Part shown: positions 36,165-44,949 of the stretch, one piece after another | Layout of the letters: each line of letters begins with the position of its first letter | Position numbering within the stretch: the stretch's first letter is position 1 | DNA from: Sphingomonas sp. CROZ-RG-20F-R02-07 | Lineage (GTDB): Bacteria; Pseudomonadota; Alphaproteobacteria; Sphingomonadales; Sphingomonadaceae | Length of the DNA: 64,000 nt | Assembly: GCF_022662335.1 (NCBI RefSeq) | Contig: NZ_JAKNQJ010000002.1 | Coordinates: 339,387-403,386, forward strand | Reading direction: 5' to 3' | Notes under the pieces: model-generated | The model's database searches: none | What the model saw: the letters and a program-made list of their open reading frames with translations, nothing else | Told to the model about the DNA's origin: nothing | Translations under genes and position numbers: made by a program

Positions 36165-36860
36165 ATCGGCGAGCCACGCCTCGGCCTTGAACAGCGCCGG
36201 CGCATCGTCGACGTCGATCCAGTCGAGGTCGCTGCAATCCATCGCGAGCGCGGCGCCGGTTGCGGCGACCGCGCGCACGCCCTCGGTCAGCGAGGGTGCG
36301 GCAATCCGCTTCAGCGCCGCAAACAGCGCGGGTCCGACCGCGAATACACCCGTGTCATAGGCGTCGTGCGGTGCGAGACCTTTGCCGATCGCGACGATCG
36401 CGTCGCCACGCGTCGCCACGCAGGTGACGTCGTCGGGATCGACCCAGGCATGGCCGAGCCGCCGGTCGATCCCGAGCCGAAGCCCTTCGCCGGCTCCCGC
36501 CTGGGCGAGGCGCGCATAGAGCGCCGGGTCGACCAGATGATCGCACATCGCCAGCACCGCGCTCGCATTGCCCAGCCGCGCGGCGGCCGCCAGCAGGGAC
36601 ACGCCGTTGGGCGCAAGCCAGTCGGCGACGTCCACCGTTTCCACGGTGATCGGCCACCGTCTGGATGCGAGATGCGCCTGGATCGCGGCCGCGCCATAGC
36701 CGAGCGTCACGATCGCGCGCGACAGACCGGCCTCGGCCAGCCCGTAGATCGCATGATCGATCAGCGCTCGGCCGCCGACCGGGCAAAGCGGCTTGAACGG
36801 CGTGGTGCCGCGCAACCGGCTTCCCTGGCCGGCGGCGAGAAGCACGGCGGTGTCGATCAC
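36135..36860 (-). CDS. Nucleotidyltransferase, probably CTP:inositol-1-phosphate cytidylyltransferase-like
   Basis: 241 residues of the NTP-transferase fold. The N-terminus AVLLAAGQGSRLRGTTPFKP is the nucleotide-binding loop of sugar-phosphate or choline-phosphate nucleotidyltransferases, with MCDHLVD as the metal-binding acid region and YDTGVFAVG as a later family motif. GTG start at 36858-36860, three bases past the inositol synthase stop. Because its two operon partners make inositol phosphate and transfer a CDP-activated alcohol, the natural reading is CTP + inositol phosphate to CDP-inositol, as done by the N-terminal half of archaeal IPCT-DIPPS. That substrate is inferred from context. 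Confidence 0.8.
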   Translation of the reverse strand: MIDTAVLLAAGQGSRLRGTTPFKPLCPVGGRALIDHAIYGLAEAGLSRAIVTLGYGAAAIQAHLASRRWPITVETVDVADWLAPNGVSLLAAAARLGNASAVLAMCDHLVDPALYARLAQAGAGEGLRLGIDRRLGHAWVDPDDVTCVATRGDAIVAIGKGLAPHDAYDTGVFAVGPALFAALKRIAAPSLTEGVRAVAATGAALAMDCSDLDWIDVDDAPALFKAEAWLADLASRAAAAA

Positions 36861-36863
36861 GCG

Positions 36864-37955
36864 TCAGGCTGCCTTGATGAACTCTTCGACCGCGATCTGC
36901 GCCAGATCGTCGGTCATCTGCGCGCGGGGGTGTTTGCAGAAGTAGGCGGAGGCGGGATCGACCACGCCCTTGATGCCACGATCCTTCGCGATCTTGGCAC
37001 AGCGGATCATGTCGATCGCGACGCCGGCCGAATTGGGCGAATCCTCGACCGAGAGGCGCAGCTCCAAATTCATCGGCACGCCGCCGAACAGCTGGCCTTC
37101 CATGCGCAGGAAGCACACCTTGTTGTCGTTCTGCCACGGCACGTAATCGGACGGGCCGATATGCACGTTGTCGTCGTCAAGCCGCTCTGCCGCCACGGAT
37201 TGCACCGCCTCGGTCTTGCTGATCTTCTTCGATTCGAGCCGGCGATGGTTCGACATGTTGAGGAAGTCGGTGTTGCCGCCGGTGTTGAGCTGGTACGTCC
37301 GGTCGAGCTTTACGCCGCGCTTGGCGAACAGGTCGGTCAGCACGCGGTGGACGATGGTCGCGCCGAGCTGTGCCTTGATGTCGTCGCCGATGATCGCCAC
37401 GCCGGCATCCTCGAACTTCTTGGCCCAGACGGGGTTGGAGGCGATGAACACGGGAATGTTGTTCACGAAGGCGACGCCGGCCTCGAGTGCGCATTCGGCA
37501 TAGAATTCGGTCGCCTCTTGGCTGCCCACCGGCAGATAGTTCATCAGGACGTCCGTGCCGCTCTCGCGCAGTTCGCGCACCACGTCGTCCTTGGTCGGCT
37601 CGGCCATGTCGGCGAGCAGGAAGGTGCGGTCGTCCTTGTAATCGGCCATGTGGTCGGCCACGCCGTCCAGCTTGCGGCCCATCTTCACCACGGTTCCGGT
37701 GGCGGTCACGTTGGGCGCGAACACCGCGGTGCAATTGGGCTTGGCGAAGATCGCCTCGGCGACGTCCTTGCCCACTTTGCGCTTGTCGACGTCCCACGCC
37801 GCGACCACCTTGATGTCGCTCGGCCGATAGCCGCCCATCTCCATGTGCATCAGGCCGACGGTGTCGTTGGCGCCTTCGCGATAATGCTCGAGGCCCTGGA
37901 CGAGCGAGCTTGCACAATTGCCGATACCCACGACGGCGATCCGGATGCTAGACAT
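36864..37955 (-). CDS. ino1: Inositol-3-phosphate synthase
   Basis: 363 residues, the compact prokaryotic form. It converts glucose 6-phosphate to inositol 3-phosphate with bound NAD. IRIAVVGIGNCASSLVQGLE is the Rossmann loop; LADMAEPTKDDVVRELRESG, NNIPVFIASNP, and KAQLGATIVHRVL with TYQLNTGGNTDFLNM are typical of the family, as are LEVRLSVEDSPNSAG-like residues (LELRLSVEDSPNSAG). ATG 37955 overlaps the upstream CDP-alcohol transferase stop by one base. Most Proteobacteria lack this enzyme, so the operon is a marker of inositol use in this lineage. Confidence 0.95.
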   Translation of the reverse strand: MSSIRIAVVGIGNCASSLVQGLEHYREGANDTVGLMHMEMGGYRPSDIKVVAAWDVDKRKVGKDVAEAIFAKPNCTAVFAPNVTATGTVVKMGRKLDGVADHMADYKDDRTFLLADMAEPTKDDVVRELRESGTDVLMNYLPVGSQEATEFYAECALEAGVAFVNNIPVFIASNPVWAKKFEDAGVAIIGDDIKAQLGATIVHRVLTDLFAKRGVKLDRTYQLNTGGNTDFLNMSNHRRLESKKISKTEAVQSVAAERLDDDNVHIGPSDYVPWQNDNKVCFLRMEGQLFGGVPMNLELRLSVEDSPNSAGVAIDMIRCAKIAKDRGIKGVVDPASAYFCKHPRAQMTDDLAQIAVEEFIKAA

Positions 37956-38836
37956 CAGTGACGGTGTTCCTTTGAAGAGAAGGCGGGCGCGAGACGATCG
38001 TCGCCTGCAAAGGCGGCTGCCGGACCATGGACGAAGCCATGCTCCACGCGCCGGTGACGGATCATGGTGGCGATCGCGATCGGGGTGAGGACCACGATCT
38101 CGAACCACCAGAAATAACGGGGATTGCCGACGAGGCAGGCCAGGAAGACCGCCGCCACGCGTACGTTCGCGCTGAGCCAGGCCATCGCCCGCATCGGGGG
38201 CACCGCGGCATCGCCATAGGCGCGGCCGAGCGCCCGCGGATCGGGACTGCGCGCCAGAAGTCGCTCGAAAGGCTGGGCCAGCCGATCGAAGCTGGTGGAG
38301 ACCCAGTCGTAGAGCATCACCAGCGGCATGCGGCTGAGCCGGGGCAGGGCGATCAGCGCCTCGCCACGGACCCTGCGGTGGAAGCGCGCGCGCTCGCCCT
38401 CATAGAGGCTCGATTGCACCATGTGCGCGACGCCTGCCGAAATGGCGAGGATCCAGCCTTCCACCGTGCCGATGCCGAGCGCGATCCGGACATAGATGAG
38501 GATGAAGACGCCGTGATCGACCAGCCCGTCGAGCATCCGCCCGATCGCGCTGGACGTGCCCGTCGCGCGCGCGACCATGCCGTCCAGCCCGTCGGCGATC
38601 AGCCATCCGATCGACAGGATCAGGCCCAGCATTGCCGCCCAGGGACTCTCCCAGCGCGCATAGGCCGCGGCCGCACCGATCCCCAGCATCAGACCGATCA
38701 GCGAGACCAAATTGGCCGACAGGCCGAGCGCAAGCGCCGACGGCAGCAAGGCGCGTGCCGCCGGGTGGATGATCCTGAGATTGGATGGGTCCTCGATCCG
38801 GGGGTCGCGCGATCCATCCGGTGAAGAGGATGTCAT
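37955..38836 (-). CDS. CDP-alcohol phosphatidyltransferase family enzyme
   Basis: 293 residues, an integral membrane protein with about six helices. It carries a perfect family motif DG-x2-AR-x8-G-x3-D-x3-D from D85 to D107 (DGMVAR at 85-90, final aspartates at 103 and 107), so the metal-dependent active site is intact. The family joins a CDP-activated alcohol to an acceptor hydroxyl. Start ATG 38836 (MTSSSPDGS). First gene of the operon with inositol synthase and the nucleotidyltransferase, so it probably uses CDP-inositol, or CDP-diacylglycerol with inositol phosphate, to make an inositol phospholipid or di-inositol phosphate. Confidence 0.9.
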   Translation of the reverse strand: MTSSSPDGSRDPRIEDPSNLRIIHPAARALLPSALALGLSANLVSLIGLMLGIGAAAAYARWESPWAAMLGLILSIGWLIADGLDGMVARATGTSSAIGRMLDGLVDHGVFILIYVRIALGIGTVEGWILAISAGVAHMVQSSLYEGERARFHRRVRGEALIALPRLSRMPLVMLYDWVSTSFDRLAQPFERLLARSPDPRALGRAYGDAAVPPMRAMAWLSANVRVAAVFLACLVGNPRYFWWFEIVVLTPIAIATMIRHRRVEHGFVHGPAAAFAGDDRLAPAFSSKEHRH

Positions 38837-38880
38837 AGGTGGGTCACAATGCGCCTGTAAGGCCTCTATTGCAAGTTCGC

Positions 38881-40941
38881 CTACGGCATTTCCGGCACGT
38901 TTGCACGGAGTTCGTCGCGCCACACCCGCGCGGTGCCATCGGACGGCGCCCGCCAGTCGCCACGCGGAGACAGCGCGCCACCGGCCGAAACCTTGGGTCC
39001 GTTGGGAAGCGCCGACCGCTTGAACTGGCTGGTCGCGAAGAAGCGCTGGAGGAAACGATCCAGCCACATGACGATCGTCGGCAGGTCATAGGCGACGCGC
39101 GAGTCGGCGGGCATGTCCTCGGGCCAGCGTCCGGCCGCCGCGTCGCGCCAGGCATGCCAGGCGAGGAACGCGATCTTGGAGGGGGCGAGCCCGTGGCGGA
39201 CCACGTAGTGCGCGAAGAAATCGTTGAGCGCATAGGGGCCGATCTTCGCCTCCGTGCTCTGGATTGCGCCATCGGCGCCGACCGGCACCAGCTCGGGCGA
39301 GATTTCGGTGGCAAGGATCGATTCGAGCACCGCATCGGTGGCGGCATCGAATTCGCCGTGGCGAACGCACCAGCGAATCAGGAACTGGATCAGCGTCTTG
39401 GGCACGCCCGCATTCACCGCGTAATGGCTCATCTGATCGCCGACGCCATAGGTGCACCAGCCGAGCGCGAGTTCGGAGAGGTCGCCCGTGCCGACCACCA
39501 GCCCGCCCCGTTGATTGGCCAGGCGGAAGAGATAATCGGTGCGCAGGCCCGCCTGGACGTTTTCGAACGTCACATCATAGGCCGGCTCGCCGCGCGCGAA
39601 GGCGTGGTCCATGTCGCCCAGCATTTGGCGGGCGGCGGGGCGGATGTCGATTTCCGCGGCGGTGACGCCAATCGCGCGCATCAGTGCCCAGGCATTGGCT
39701 TTCGTCGAATCGCCCGTCGCGAAGCCCGGCATGGTGAAGCCCAGAATGTCGGTGCGCGGCCGGCCGAGGCGGTCCATCGCCTTGGCCGCCACGATCAGGG
39801 CGTGCGTCGAGTCGAGCCCGCCCGAGATGCCGATGACGAGCGTTTGCGCGTCGGAGGCGGTGATTCGCCGGGCAAGCCCCTCGACCTGGATGTTGAACGC
39901 TTCGTAACAGTCCGCGTCGCGCTTGCCGGGATCGTTGGGCACGAACGGGAAGCGCCGCATGTCGCGCCGAAGCCCGCGATCGACGATGGGCGCTTGGTGA
40001 TCGAAGCCGATCCGGCGAAAGCGCGTCTCGGGATTGCCCGCCAGTCGGGCGGCATCGCCGAAACTGCCGTTGCGCATCCGTTCCTGCACGATCCGCTCCG
40101 CATCGACATCGGCGACGGTCAACGCGTTTCCGGCGGCGAACCGCGGCGACTCGGCGAGCATCTCGCCGAGCTCGTGGACCATGCCCTGGCCGTCCCAGGC
40201 CAGATCGGTGGTGCTCTCGCCCGATCCGGCCGCGGCATAGACATAGGCGCACAGCGCGCGGGCGCTTTGCGAGGCCGACAGCAGCACGCGCTCGCGTGCC
40301 TTGCCGATCACCACGTTGGAGGCGGACAGGTTGCAGCAGATCACCGCGCCGGCCAGCGCGCCCATCGTGGAAGGCGGCGTCGGCGCCCAGTAATCCTCGC
40401 AGATCTCGACATGAAAGATGAAATGCTCGAGGTCGGTCGCCGCAAAGATCAGGTCGGTGCCGAAAGGCACGGCCTGCCCCGCCAGCGTGACATGACGATC
40501 GCCCGTGATGCCGGCACCACTCGAGAACCAGCGCTTTTCATAATATTCTCGGTAGTTTGGCAGGAACGTCTTGGGCACCACCCCCAGGATCCGTCCGCGG
40601 GCGATCGCGACGGCGCAATTATAGAGGCGCCCGGCCTGCGAAAGGGCGGCGCCGACGATCAGCACCGGGCAGAGATCCGCGCTCGCCGCAGCGATGGCGG
40701 CGATCGCCGCTTCGGTGGCGCGGTGTTGCGCGGTCTGGAGATGAAGATCGTCGATCGCGTAACTGGTCAGGTTCAGTTCGGGATAGACGACGAGATCGAC
40801 ACCGTCGGCATCCGCCTCCCGCGCCAGCGCGATGGCGGCTTCGGCGTTTGCGATGGTGTCGCCGACCGATGCCACCGGAGTCGCGGCGGCGACGCGAATC
40901 AGCCCATGGCTATGGATCGCATGGAACGGGTGCGTGGACAT
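38881..40941 (-). CDS. nadE: Glutamine-dependent NAD+ synthase
   Basis: 686 residues. It amidates nicotinate adenine dinucleotide to NAD+. The N-terminal glutaminase is a nitrilase domain with the triad E55 (YPELNLTSY), K124 (VPKTFLPNY) and C181 (EICEDYW); ammonia then passes to the C-terminal synthetase, whose ATP loop is GISGGLDST with SGGLDS at 373-378. [10 protein letters not shown] and the [11 protein letters not shown] motif complete it. ATG 40941. Divergent from the ArsC-like gene across 120 bases and 44 bases upstream of the inositol operon. Confidence 0.96.
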   Translation of the reverse strand: MSTHPFHAIHSHGLIRVAAATPVASVGDTIANAEAAIALAREADADGVDLVVYPELNLTSYAIDDLHLQTAQHRATEAAIAAIAAASADLCPVLIVGAALSQAGRLYNCAVAIARGRILGVVPKTFLPNYREYYEKRWFSSGAGITGDRHVTLAGQAVPFGTDLIFAATDLEHFIFHVEICEDYWAPTPPSTMGALAGAVICCNLSASNVVIGKARERVLLSASQSARALCAYVYAAAGSGESTTDLAWDGQGMVHELGEMLAESPRFAAGNALTVADVDAERIVQERMRNGSFGDAARLAGNPETRFRRIGFDHQAPIVDRGLRRDMRRFPFVPNDPGKRDADCYEAFNIQVEGLARRITASDAQTLVIGISGGLDSTHALIVAAKAMDRLGRPRTDILGFTMPGFATGDSTKANAWALMRAIGVTAAEIDIRPAARQMLGDMDHAFARGEPAYDVTFENVQAGLRTDYLFRLANQRGGLVVGTGDLSELALGWCTYGVGDQMSHYAVNAGVPKTLIQFLIRWCVRHGEFDAATDAVLESILATEISPELVPVGADGAIQSTEAKIGPYALNDFFAHYVVRHGLAPSKIAFLAWHAWRDAAAGRWPEDMPADSRVAYDLPTIVMWLDRFLQRFFATSQFKRSALPNGPKVSAGGALSPRGDWRAPSDGTARVWRDELRANVPEMP

Positions 40942-41061
40942 GGCGACTCCTTCGACGCAAAGCCCTTAGGCCGCGGTTCCGCATCCGCCAAACGCGGGGC
41001 ACGTCTTGGCAGCTTCGCCCGCGCGCGGCATGGCGGCCCGCCAACCATAGGAACGAGGCCG

Positions 41062-41409
41062 ATGACGACGCTCTACGGCATCCGCAATTGCGACACCGTC
41101 AAAAAGGCCCGCCATTGGCTCGACGCGCACGGCGTCGCCCATGATTTCCACGATTACAAGACGGCGGGCGTGGATGCCGATGCGCTGGCTGGCTGGATCG
41201 ACCGGCTGGGCTGGGAAGCGTTGCTCAACCGATCGGGCACGACGTTTCGCAAGCTGCCCGATGCTGACAAGGTCGGGCTGGATCGCGATCGGGCACTCGC
41301 CGTCATGGTCGCCAATCCGTCGGCGATCCGCCGTCCCGTGGTGGTCTCGGGCGACGCTCTGCTCGTCGGGTTCGATCCACAGCGCTACGCTGCCGCCCTG
41401 AACGCTTGA
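41062..41409 (+). CDS. ArsC/Spx-family (YffB-like) thioredoxin-fold protein
   Basis: 115 residues. It begins MTTLYGIRNCDTVKKARHWL and carries HDYKTAGVDADALAGWIDRL and NRSGTTFRKLPDADK, the pattern of YffB/ArsC-like proteins. A single N-terminal cysteine (IRNCDT) stands where arsenate reductases have the CxxS/CxT active site. YffB proteins are probably glutathione-dependent reductases of unknown substrate; there is no arsenic operon here. ATG 41062. Confidence 0.9.
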   Translation: MTTLYGIRNCDTVKKARHWLDAHGVAHDFHDYKTAGVDADALAGWIDRLGWEALLNRSGTTFRKLPDADKVGLDRDRALAVMVANPSAIRRPVVVSGDALLVGFDPQRYAAALNA

Positions 41410-41413
41410 TCCA

Positions 41414-41443
41414 TGTTGCGCCTCGGCGGTGAATGGCGCAACA
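41414..41443 (+). terminator. Hairpin after the ArsC-like gene
   Basis: Perfect 9-bp stem TGTTGCGCC/GGCGCAACA (41414-41422 with 41435-41443), starting 5 bases after the stop. No T-run follows. It covers the ATG at 41433, an argument for the later start of the next gene. Confidence 0.6.
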
Positions 41444-41468
41444 ATCGCCCCGCGAATGGGAGCGTCGA

Positions 41469-41906
41469 ATGGGCTATGTCAGGCAGGAAGCACCCTTCTG
41501 GTTCAAGGTGACGGTGGTCGCCCTGCTGATCTGGGCGCTCGCCGGCTGCTATGCCTGTGCGCAACAATGGCGGCTGGGCGCCGAGGCGCTGGGAACGCCG
41601 AGCGGTTATGACCGCGCGCTGTTCGCCCGGCTGCCGACGTGGTACGATCTGGTCTATGCCTTCGCCGTCGGCAGCGGGTTGCTGGGGGCGTTGGCGCTCG
41701 TCTCGCGCGCCAAGCTGGCGCGCCCGCTCTATGCGCTGTCGATCCTCGGCATCGTCGTGCAGTTCGGCTGGCTGTTCACCGCCACCGACATCGTCGCGGT
41801 GAAAGGCGCGCTGGCGGTTATCCCGTTTCCGATCCTGATCCTCGCCACCGCGATCGGCGGCTTCGTGATTTCGGGCCGGGCGCGGCGACGTGGCTGGATC
41901 AGGTGA
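41469..41906 (+). CDS. Hypothetical four-helix membrane protein
   Basis: 145 residues starting MGYVRQEAPFWFKVTVVALL. ATG 41469 has a good GGGAG site six bases upstream; ATG 41433 is buried in a hairpin. Helices: about 11-32, 58-78 (LVYAFAVGSGLLGALALVS), 84-104 (YALSILGIVVQFGWLFTATD) and 110-132 (ALAVIPFPILILATAIGGFV), with a basic RARRRGWIR tail. A recurrent small membrane family in sphingomonads, sometimes labelled sugar transporter without proof. 24 bases before panB. Confidence 0.8.
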   Translation: MGYVRQEAPFWFKVTVVALLIWALAGCYACAQQWRLGAEALGTPSGYDRALFARLPTWYDLVYAFAVGSGLLGALALVSRAKLARPLYALSILGIVVQFGWLFTATDIVAVKGALAVIPFPILILATAIGGFVISGRARRRGWIR

Positions 41907-41930
41907 GCCGGGCGGGTTAGGACCGGCGCC

Positions 41931-42791
41931 ATGTCCACCACGTACACGATCGACACCGGCACCAGCCGCGCGAACCCGACGCCTTCGCCGATGAAGCGGC
42001 TGACCATCCCCGCGATCCGGCGGCAGAAGGGTGGCACGCCGCTGGTGATGCTCACCGCCTATACGGTGCGCACCGCGCAACTGCTCGATCCCCATTGCGA
42101 CATGCTGCTGGTCGGCGACAGCCTCGGCCAGGTCGTCTACGGCTTGCCCTCGACCGTGCCCGTCACGCTCGAGATGATGGTCGCGCACGGCGCCGCGGTG
42201 GTGCGGGGCAGTTATCATGCGCTGGTCGTCATCGATATGCCGTTCGGCGCCTATGAGGCTTCGCCCGAAAAAGCGTTCGAGAGCGCGTCCTGGCTCCTGA
42301 AGCAGACCGGCGCGGCGGCGGTGAAGCTGGAAGGGGGCGAGGCGATGGCGCCCACCGTGCGCTTCCTGTCCGAGCGCGGCATTCCTGTCATGGGGCATGT
42401 CGGCCTCACGCCTCAGGCGGTGAACATGCTCGGCGGCTATGGCGCGCGCGGGCGCAGCGAGGCTGAGGCGAAGAAGATCGTCGCCGACGCGGTCGCGGTG
42501 GCCGACGCCGGCGCATTCGCGGTCGTCGTGGAGGGTGTGGTCGAGGGCATCGCGATCGCCATCACCGACGCGGTCGCCTGCCCGACGATCGGGATCGGCG
42601 CCTCCGCCCGCTGCGACGGGCAGGTGCTGGTCGCCGAGGACATGCTGGGGATGTTCGAGCGGACTGCGCGCTTCGTGAAGCGGTACGACGACCTCGCGGG
42701 CCGCATCTCGGACGCCGCCACGCGCTATGCCGAGGAGGTGCGTGCACGCAGTTTTCCGGGGGAGGCGCAGACCTACGCCGCCCGGGACTGA
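41931..42791 (+). CDS. panB: 3-Methyl-2-oxobutanoate hydroxymethyltransferase
   Basis: 286 residues. It adds a hydroxymethyl group from methylene-THF to ketoisovalerate, giving ketopantoate for pantothenate and CoA. Signatures: [76 protein letters not shown] and [19 protein letters not shown]. The first 20 residues are an unstructured N-terminal extension ([15 protein letters not shown]); ATG 41991 could be an alternative start but the upstream ATG 41931 is retained. panC is not in the window. Confidence 0.95.
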   Translation: MSTTYTIDTGTSRANPTPSPMKRLTIPAIRRQKGGTPLVMLTAYTVRTAQLLDPHCDMLLVGDSLGQVVYGLPSTVPVTLEMMVAHGAAVVRGSYHALVVIDMPFGAYEASPEKAFESASWLLKQTGAAAVKLEGGEAMAPTVRFLSERGIPVMGHVGLTPQAVNMLGGYGARGRSEAEAKKIVADAVAVADAGAFAVVVEGVVEGIAIAITDAVACPTIGIGASARCDGQVLVAEDMLGMFERTARFVKRYDDLAGRISDAATRYAEEVRARSFPGEAQTYAARD

Positions 42792-42865
42792 CCCGGCTTC
42801 CGTTTCCGCGCCGTCGCGGCTAAGGACTGCGCCTTGCGATCCCGATCATGTCCCGGAGCTCATCC

Positions 42866-43567
42866 TTGGCCCTTCCGCCGAAAACGAACGAAGCCTTTCT
42901 GCGCGAGGTCGATGACGAACTCCGCCGCGATCAGCTTGTTGGCTTCTGGACTCGTTACGGGAAACTCGCGATCGGCCTTGGGGTTGCGTTACTCATTGCG
43001 CTTGCAGGGTTTTTCTACTGGCAGCACCATGAGGAGCAGACTGCGGGCGTGGCCGGCGAACAGCTCCAATCCGCCTATGACGCGCTGAGCGACGGCAAAA
43101 AGGACGTGGCGTCGTCGACGCTGGCGCCGCTCGCAGCGTCGGGGCGCCCGGGCTATGCGACACTGGCGCGCTTCACCCAGGCCGATCTGCTGCTGCAGAA
43201 CAAGAACGAGAAGGGCGCCGCGGCGATGTTCGCGGCGATCGCCGATGATTCCGCTGCCGCCAAGCCGTTCCGCGATCTGGCGCTCGTCCGCCAGACCTCG
43301 GCCGAATATGACACGCTGAAGCCGCAGGCGGTGATCGATCGCCTCCGGCCGCTCGCGGTGCCGGGCAATCCGTGGTTCGGCAGCGCGGGCGAGATGGTCG
43401 CGGTGGCCTATCTGCGCAGCGGCCGTCGCGACCTGGCGGGCCGGATGTTCGGCCAGATCGCGCGCGACGCCAATGTGCCGCAGTCGATTCGTCAACGCAG
43501 CGTTCAGATGGCGGGCGTACTGGGCGTCGATGCCGTCGCCCAGAGTGAGGATGTGAAAGCGCAATGA
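42866..43567 (+). CDS. YfgM-like membrane-anchored tetratricopeptide protein
   Basis: 233 residues from TTG 42866, which has GGAG seven bases upstream and gives a family-like start (LALPPKTNEAFLREVDDELR); ATG 42848 would add six residues without a site. A single helix, IGLGVALLIALAGFFYWQHH, follows near residue 40 and the rest is periplasmic and helical with TPR-like spacing (LARFTQADLLLQNKNEKGAA). YfgM in E. coli is an inner-membrane helper of periplasmic folding. It overlaps bamB by 4 bases; yfgM-bamB-der is a conserved order. Confidence 0.88.
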   Translation: MALPPKTNEAFLREVDDELRRDQLVGFWTRYGKLAIGLGVALLIALAGFFYWQHHEEQTAGVAGEQLQSAYDALSDGKKDVASSTLAPLAASGRPGYATLARFTQADLLLQNKNEKGAAAMFAAIADDSAAAKPFRDLALVRQTSAEYDTLKPQAVIDRLRPLAVPGNPWFGSAGEMVAVAYLRSGRRDLAGRMFGQIARDANVPQSIRQRSVQMAGVLGVDAVAQSEDVKAQ

Positions 43568-44886
43568 AGACCGAACTCCGCGCCTCGATCGCGATCGGCG
43601 CCATGCTCGCGCTCAGCGCCTGCGGCATCTTCAAGGGTGGCCACAAGAAGACGCCGACGCTGGGCGACCGGATCCCCATCCTCGTTTCCGAAAACGGCAT
43701 CGATACCGACAAGACGATGGCCGATGTCCAGGTGCTGCTGCCGGTCGCCGCGGTGAACGACAGTTGGACGCAATCGGGCGGCAACGCGCAGAAATCGATG
43801 GGCCAGTTGGCGCTCGCCACCCAGCCCAAGCGGCTGTGGGAGGCGACGATCGACGGCGGCTCGAACCGCGCCCGGCTCGCCGCGACGCCAGTGGTGGCCG
43901 ACAAGAAGCTGTTCGTCGTGGACGTCGAATCGACGGTGCATGCCTTCGCCTCGGACACCGGCACGGTGCTGTGGGAAAAGACCATCGCTTCGCCCGAGGG
44001 CAACCGTCACGCGCGGTTCGGCGGCGGTGTCAGCTATGACGACGGCAAGGTCTTTGCGAGCGACGGTCTGGGCGACGTGGTCGCGTTGAACGCGGCGGAC
44101 GGCAAGGAATTGTGGCGCGCGAAGCCCGGTGGTCCGTTGCGCGGCGCGCCGACCATTTCGAACGGTTCGCTCTACGTGCTGACGCAGGACAATCAGGTGT
44201 TCGCGCTGTCGGAGACGGACGGCAAGGTGCAATGGGCGCAATCGGGCACGCTGGAGACGCAAGGCGTGTTCGGCGTGGCGGCGCCCGCCGCTAGCCAAGG
44301 CACGGTCGTCACCGGCTTTTCGAGCGGCGAACTGAGCGCCTATCGTTACGAGAATGGCCGCGTGCTGTGGCAGGACGCGCTGTCGCGCACCTCGATCAGC
44401 ACGTCGGTGTCGAGCCTCGCCGATATCGATGCCGATCCGGTGATCGATCAGGGCAAGGTCTATGCGGTCGGGCAGGGTGGCCGCATGGTCGCGCTGGATC
44501 TCGGCACCGGGCAGCGACTGTGGGAACAGAATCTCGCCGGCATCTCGACGCCCTGGATCGCCGGCGAATGGCTGTTCGTGGCCACCGACGATGCGCGCCT
44601 GCTCTGCCTCGCGCGCGCGACGGGCAAGGCGCGCTGGATCGCGCAGCTTCCCGCGTTCCGCAACGTGAAGAAGAAGAAGGGTCCGATCACCTGGTATGGC
44701 CCGGTGCTCGCCGGCAATCGCCTCGTGCTCACCAATTCGGACGGCGGCATCGCCTTCGTGAACCCGGGCGACGGATCGATCGCGGATACGATCGAGACCA
44801 AGGGTGGCTATACGCTGCCGCCGGTCGTCGCCAATTCGACGCTGTACGTGATCGACGAGCGTGGGCGGCTGACCGCCTATCGCTAA
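43564..44886 (+). CDS. bamB: Outer-membrane assembly lipoprotein BamB
   Basis: 440 residues. The lipobox LALSAC puts the lipidated cysteine at residue 20. The rest is a beta-propeller of PQQ-like repeats: VVDVESTVHAFASDTGTVLWE, VVALNAADGKELWRAKPGG, VFALSETDGKVQWAQ, MVALDLGTGQRLWEQ and LLCLARATGKARW. BamB supports the BAM complex that inserts barrels such as the TonB receptor in this window. ATGA overlap with the YfgM-like gene upstream; der follows after a hairpin. Confidence 0.94.
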   Translation: MKTELRASIAIGAMLALSACGIFKGGHKKTPTLGDRIPILVSENGIDTDKTMADVQVLLPVAAVNDSWTQSGGNAQKSMGQLALATQPKRLWEATIDGGSNRARLAATPVVADKKLFVVDVESTVHAFASDTGTVLWEKTIASPEGNRHARFGGGVSYDDGKVFASDGLGDVVALNAADGKELWRAKPGGPLRGAPTISNGSLYVLTQDNQVFALSETDGKVQWAQSGTLETQGVFGVAAPAASQGTVVTGFSSGELSAYRYENGRVLWQDALSRTSISTSVSSLADIDADPVIDQGKVYAVGQGGRMVALDLGTGQRLWEQNLAGISTPWIAGEWLFVATDDARLLCLARATGKARWIAQLPAFRNVKKKKGPITWYGPVLAGNRLVLTNSDGGIAFVNPGDGSIADTIETKGGYTLPPVVANSTLYVIDERGRLTAYR

Positions 44887-44892
44887 GGGCTT

Positions 44893-44922
44893 GCCGTCGC
44901 TTTCCTTCGGGAGGGTGACGGC
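44893..44922 (+). terminator. UUCG-capped hairpin between bamB and der
   Basis: A 13-bp stem with three G-T wobbles (44893-44905 with 44910-44922) is capped by the very stable TTCG tetraloop, 6 bases past the bamB stop. No T-run follows, so it may be a processing or attenuation signal that lets some transcription reach der. Confidence 0.7.
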
Positions 44923-44949
44923 CCGCACCTGACGCGCTAGGGCGGCATC

